Positions 4,647-7,517 of a stretch of 7,517 nucleotides of DNA are shown piece after piece; position 1 is the first letter of the stretch, and every line of letters starts with the position of its first letter. Position numbers and translations under genes: made by a program. Under the pieces are notes generated by a model. It worked only from the letters and a program-made list of their open reading frames with translations. It ran no database searches and was not told where the DNA came from. Source of the DNA: an uncultured Bacteroides sp. (lineage in GTDB: Bacteria; Bacteroidota; Bacteroidia; Bacteroidales; Bacteroidaceae). The DNA is taken from contig NZ_CAJUHF010000086.1 of assembly GCF_910585845.1 (NCBI RefSeq), forward strand, positions 1-7,517, read 5' to 3'.

Positions 4647-5321
4647 ATGCTCAACTACGCTCTAATAGTTGCCGGTGGCAAAGGTTTACGTATGGGGAGT
4701 GAACTTCCCAAGCAATTCCTGCCTATAGGTGGGAAACCAGTGTTGATGCGTACAATAGAAGCCTTTTACGCTTACAGTCCGGAGATACATATCATATTGG
4801 TGCTTCCTCGTAGTCAACAGGCCTATTGGAGGCAACTATGCGAGGAGCATCATTTTGCTGTGCCGCATACCGTGGCGGATGGAGGAGAGACCCGCTTCCA
4901 TTCGGTGAAGAACGGACTGGAGTATGTGACTGCTCCGGGGCTGGTGGGGGTGCATGACGGTGTCCGCCCATTTGTTTCCCGTGAAGTGATAACCCGTTGC
5001 TATGCGTTGGCGGCGGAAAAAAAGGCAGTTATCCCTGTGACAGACGTCGTGGAAACGGTACGCCATTTGCAGGACGGGGGAAGCGTGACGGTCAGCCGGG
5101 ATGAATATAAACTGGTGCAGACCCCGCAGGTGTTCGATGCCGACCTGTTGAAGAAAGCCTATCAGCAACCCTATACTTCTTTCTTTACGGATGATGCTTC
5201 GGTAGTGGAAGCAATGGGAATATCCGTTCATCTGGCGGAAGGCAACCGCGAAAATATCAAGATAACCACTCCTTTTGATCTGAAAATAGCTGAGACACTG
5301 TTAGATTCATGTTCGATTTAG
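4647..5321 (+). CDS. ispD: 2-C-methyl-D-erythritol 4-phosphate cytidylyltransferase
   Basis: IspD transfers CMP from CTP to 2-C-methyl-D-erythritol 4-phosphate, the third step of the non-mevalonate isoprenoid pathway, in the cytoplasm. The 224-residue product has the family's normal length and motifs. ALIVAGGKGLRMGSELPKQF at 5-24 supplies Arg15 and Lys22 for the CTP triphosphate. DGGETRFHSVKNGL lies at 78-91 and VHDGVRPFV at 102-110 (Asp104, Arg107). SRDEYKLVQTPQVF at 150-163 holds Arg151, and ENIKITTPFDL at 202-212 holds Lys205. These match E. coli Arg20, Lys27, Asp106, Arg109, Arg157 and Lys213. The ATG at 4647 begins directly at the first beta strand, so the start is secure although no ribosome site is evident. 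The upstream spacer has a heptamer array and inverted repeat. Its 3' end overlaps recG by 13 bp in another frame, suggesting co-translation. Confidence 0.97.
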   Translation: MLNYALIVAGGKGLRMGSELPKQFLPIGGKPVLMRTIEAFYAYSPEIHIILVLPRSQQAYWRQLCEEHHFAVPHTVADGGETRFHSVKNGLEYVTAPGLVGVHDGVRPFVSREVITRCYALAAEKKAVIPVTDVVETVRHLQDGGSVTVSRDEYKLVQTPQVFDADLLKKAYQQPYTSFFTDDASVVEAMGISVHLAEGNRENIKITTPFDLKIAETLLDSCSI

Positions 5322-7405
5322 CCTCTCGTGACATAAAATACCTGTCGGGTGTAGGACCGCAACGTGCTTCGGTGCTCAATAAAGAATTGGGTATCTACTC
5401 CCTGCATGACCTGCTGTATTATTTCCCCTATAAGTATGTAGACCGTAGCCGTATCTATTATATCCACGAGATAGACGGCACGATGCCTTACATTCAGTTG
5501 AGAGGTGAAATCCTCAGCTTCGAAACGATTGGCGAAGGGAGGCAACGACGCTTGGTCGCCCACTTTTCCGATCGCACGGGAGTGGTGGATCTGGTTTGGT
5601 TTCAGGGGATCAAATTCCTTGTCGGCAAGTACAAAGTGCATCAGGAATACATTGTATTCGGCAAGCCTACCGTATTCAACGGGCGAATCAATATCGCCCA
5701 TCCGGACATAGACGATGCTTCGGAACTGAAACTTTCGACAATGGGCTTGCAACCTTATTACAACACGACAGAGAAGATGAAACGGAGCTTCCTCAACTCT
5801 CATGCCATTGAAAAGATGATGGGAGCCGTGGTGCAGCAGATTCGTGAACCCTTGCCCGAAACGCTCTCTCCCTCCATATTGGCAGAACACCATCTGATGC
5901 CTTTGACGGACGCTTTGACGAATATTCATTTCCCCTCCAATCCGGAATTGCTTCGTAAGGCACAGTACCGCCTGAAGTTTGAAGAGCTTTTCTATGTACA
6001 ACTGAATATTCTTCGTTATGCCAAAGACAGGCAACGGAAATACCGAGGATACGTGTTTGAGAAGGTAGGCGATATTTTCAACACCTTTTATACCCGTAAT
6101 TTGCCGTTCGAACTGACAGGTGCGCAGAAGCGTGTGCTGAGGGAAATACGTCGTGATGTGGGCTGCGGCAAGCAGATGAACCGCCTTCTGCAAGGTGATG
6201 TGGGCAGTGGAAAGACATTGGTAGCCCTGATGGGGATGCTGATTGCGCTTGACAACGGTTATCAGGCATGTATGATGGCTCCCACCGAAATATTGGCAAA
6301 CCAGCATTATGAAACGATCTGCGGCTTTTTAGCTGGAATGGATGTCCATGTAGCTCTGCTGACCGGTTCCGTGAAAGGGAAAAAGCGAGAAGCCATCCTT
6401 AACGGTTTGCTGACAGGTGACATACATATCCTTATCGGCACGCATGCCGTGATAGAAGATACCGTGAATTTTTCGTCGTTGGGGATGGTAGTGATCGACG
6501 AACAACACCGCTTTGGTGTGGCGCAGCGTGCACGCCTTTGGACGAAGAACGTGCAACCACCTCATGTACTGGTGATGACCGCCACCCCGATTCCGCGCAC
6601 TTTGGCGATGACGCTGTACGGCGATTTGGACGTCTCTGTGATTGACGAGTTGCCGCCGGGACGCAAGCCCATCGTGACAATCCACAAGTACGAGGCACAT
6701 CGTGCAAGCCTGAACCAGGCAGTGCGCCAGCAACTCGCTGCGGGCAGGCAGGTCTATATCGTTTATCCTTTGATCAAGGAGAGTGAGAAGATCGATCTGA
6801 AGAATCTGGAAGAAGGCTACTTGCATGTCTGCGAGGACTTCCCGGAATATAAGGTCTGCAAGGTGCATGGCAAGATGAAACCGGCGGAGAAGGACGAACA
6901 GATGCAGCTTTTCGTATCAGGTGAAGCGCAGATCATGGTAGCGACCACAGTGATCGAAGTGGGTGTGAATGTGCCCAATGCATCGGTGATGATTATAGAA
7001 AACGCAGAGCGTTTCGGATTGTCACAGCTCCATCAGTTGCGTGGTCGTGTAGGACGTGGTGCCGAACAGTCCTATTGCATTCTGGTCACCGGTTACAAAC
7101 TGGCGGAAGATACCCGGAAGCGGTTGGAGATTATGGTTCAGTCGAATGACGGTTTTGAAATAGCGGAAGCCGACCTGAAGTTACGTGGTCCGGGCGACCT
7201 GGAGGGAACCCAGCAGAGCGGCATCGCTTTCGATCTGAAAATAGCCGATATCGCGCGTGACGGACAACTGTTGCAATATGTGCGTGGCGTTGCCGAGAAG
7301 GTGGTGGATGCCGATCCGGCAGGGGTATGTCCGGAGAATGAAATCCTGTGGCGCCAGCTGAAGGCATTACGTAAAACCAACGTTAACTGGGCTTCCATAA
7401 GTTGA
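5309..7405 (+). CDS. recG: ATP-dependent DNA helicase RecG
   Basis: RecG is a superfamily 2 double-stranded DNA translocase that remodels stalled replication forks and branched DNA. The 698-residue product is full length. The N-terminal wedge/OB region covers about 1-230, with the helix-hairpin-like YLSGVGPQRASVL near 11-23. The helicase core shows LTGAQ at 269-273, Walker A GDVGSGKT at 296-303, APTEILANQH at 324-333, Walker B DEQH at 397-400, TATPIPRT at 424-431 and QLRGRVGRG at 576-584. The RecG-specific C-terminal signature ADLKLRGPGDLEGTQQSG lies at 621-638. The start at 5309 lies inside ispD and gives MFDLASRDIKYLSGVGP, the expected N-terminus. The 13-bp overlap and weak ribosome site suggest translational coupling to ispD. 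No truncation or missing catalytic residue is seen. It is the last gene before the hairpin at 7435-7460. Confidence 0.98.
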   Translation: MFDLASRDIKYLSGVGPQRASVLNKELGIYSLHDLLYYFPYKYVDRSRIYYIHEIDGTMPYIQLRGEILSFETIGEGRQRRLVAHFSDRTGVVDLVWFQGIKFLVGKYKVHQEYIVFGKPTVFNGRINIAHPDIDDASELKLSTMGLQPYYNTTEKMKRSFLNSHAIEKMMGAVVQQIREPLPETLSPSILAEHHLMPLTDALTNIHFPSNPELLRKAQYRLKFEELFYVQLNILRYAKDRQRKYRGYVFEKVGDIFNTFYTRNLPFELTGAQKRVLREIRRDVGCGKQMNRLLQGDVGSGKTLVALMGMLIALDNGYQACMMAPTEILANQHYETICGFLAGMDVHVALLTGSVKGKKREAILNGLLTGDIHILIGTHAVIEDTVNFSSLGMVVIDEQHRFGVAQRARLWTKNVQPPHVLVMTATPIPRTLAMTLYGDLDVSVIDELPPGRKPIVTIHKYEAHRASLNQAVRQQLAAGRQVYIVYPLIKESEKIDLKNLEEGYLHVCEDFPEYKVCKVHGKMKPAEKDEQMQLFVSGEAQIMVATTVIEVGVNVPNASVMIIENAERFGLSQLHQLRGRVGRGAEQSYCILVTGYKLAEDTRKRLEIMVQSNDGFEIAEADLKLRGPGDLEGTQQSGIAFDLKIADIARDGQLLQYVRGVAEKVVDADPAGVCPENEILWRQLKALRKTNVNWASIS

Positions 7406-7434
7406 AGAACGGTTAAACATTTGTATTTTCTTAG

Positions 7435-7460
7435 CCATATATGTTGTAAAACATATATGG
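7435..7460. terminator. Perfect 11-bp-arm hairpin downstream of recG, possible terminator
   Basis: CCATATATGTT and AACATATATGG form a perfect inverted repeat with a GTAA loop, 29 bp after the recG stop. The stem is AT-rich and no run of T follows on the plus strand, so it is not a standard intrinsic terminator. CTTAG flanks it at 7430-7434 and 7462-7466. It could end or protect the recG message, or be a protein-binding site. The structure is certain; the role is a guess. Confidence 0.4.
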
Positions 7461-7465
7461 ACTTA

Positions 7466-7517
7466 GAGCCTGTTTAAAAATGACTGAAATCTTTTTCTAA
7501 AGAGGTTTCCGTATCCG
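7466..7517 (+). mobile_element. Possible left end of an insertion sequence, cut by the window edge
   Basis: The sequence from 7466 begins GAGCCTGTTTAAA, which resembles from memory the terminal inverted repeats of some IS5-type elements. It is preceded by TTA at 7463-7465, which would suit the TNA target duplications of several such groups. No transposase or opposite end is within the window. It may equally be ordinary intergenic DNA. Confidence 0.2.

Noticed and set aside
5318..6868. Long minus-strand open frames (329 and 179 codons) opposite recG
   Set aside because: RecG has all helicase motifs in the sense strand, and the reverse translations show no domain, so they are shadows.
5277..7245. 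Identical 14-base stretch GATCTGAAAATAGC at 5277-5290 and 7232-7245
   Set aside because: Both copies lie in coding sequence and encode the same FDLKIA hexapeptide at natural positions in IspD and RecG; chance similarity is sufficient.
1..7517. A dedicated defence, CRISPR, toxin-antitoxin or secondary-metabolite system
   Set aside because: No nuclease, Cas, repeat-spacer array, toxin pair or biosynthetic enzyme cluster is present; all major genes are core functions.

Overview
The window looks like chromosomal housekeeping DNA from a Bacteroides-type organism (Bacteroidales). The protein sequences, a TAnnTTTG-like -7 promoter element, poor or absent Shine-Dalgarno sites at most starts, and AT-rich spacers between moderately GC-rich genes all fit. 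No host-defence system, CRISPR array, phage or complete mobile element is visible, and every large coding region belongs to a recognisable family.

Layout: positions 1-229 hold no convincing gene. NAD kinase (nadK) lies on the minus strand at 230-1102. A 103-bp divergent promoter region follows. Seven genes then run on the plus strand: pdxJ (vitamin B6), exbB/tolQ, exbD/tolR, a TonB/TolA-like energy transducer, a DJ-1/PfpI-family protein, ispD (isoprenoid precursors) and recG (replication-fork helicase). The ends are tight (pdxJ/exbB overlap by 4 bp as ATGA, ispD/recG by 13 bp). The middle is looser, with gaps of 69, 20, 72 and 77 bp, so one long transcript is plausible but not proven. The last 112 bp contain a perfect 11-bp-arm hairpin and then a sequence that resembles the end of an insertion sequence.

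How the genes work together: ExbB, ExbD and the TonB/TolA-like protein should form one inner-membrane proton-driven machine that delivers energy to the outer membrane. The transducer has a TolA-like Lys/Glu/Ala-rich helical stalk, not a proline-rich TonB spacer. NadK and PdxJ supply NADP and pyridoxal phosphate, IspD feeds the non-mevalonate isoprenoid pathway, and RecG maintains DNA. The shared thread is core metabolism and envelope upkeep, not a dedicated pathway.

The most unusual material is between the genes. Two spacers carry different 7-bp tandem repeats, a third carries a near-perfect 25/26-bp duplication around nested palindromes, and both exbD and the transducer gene appear to start with GTG.
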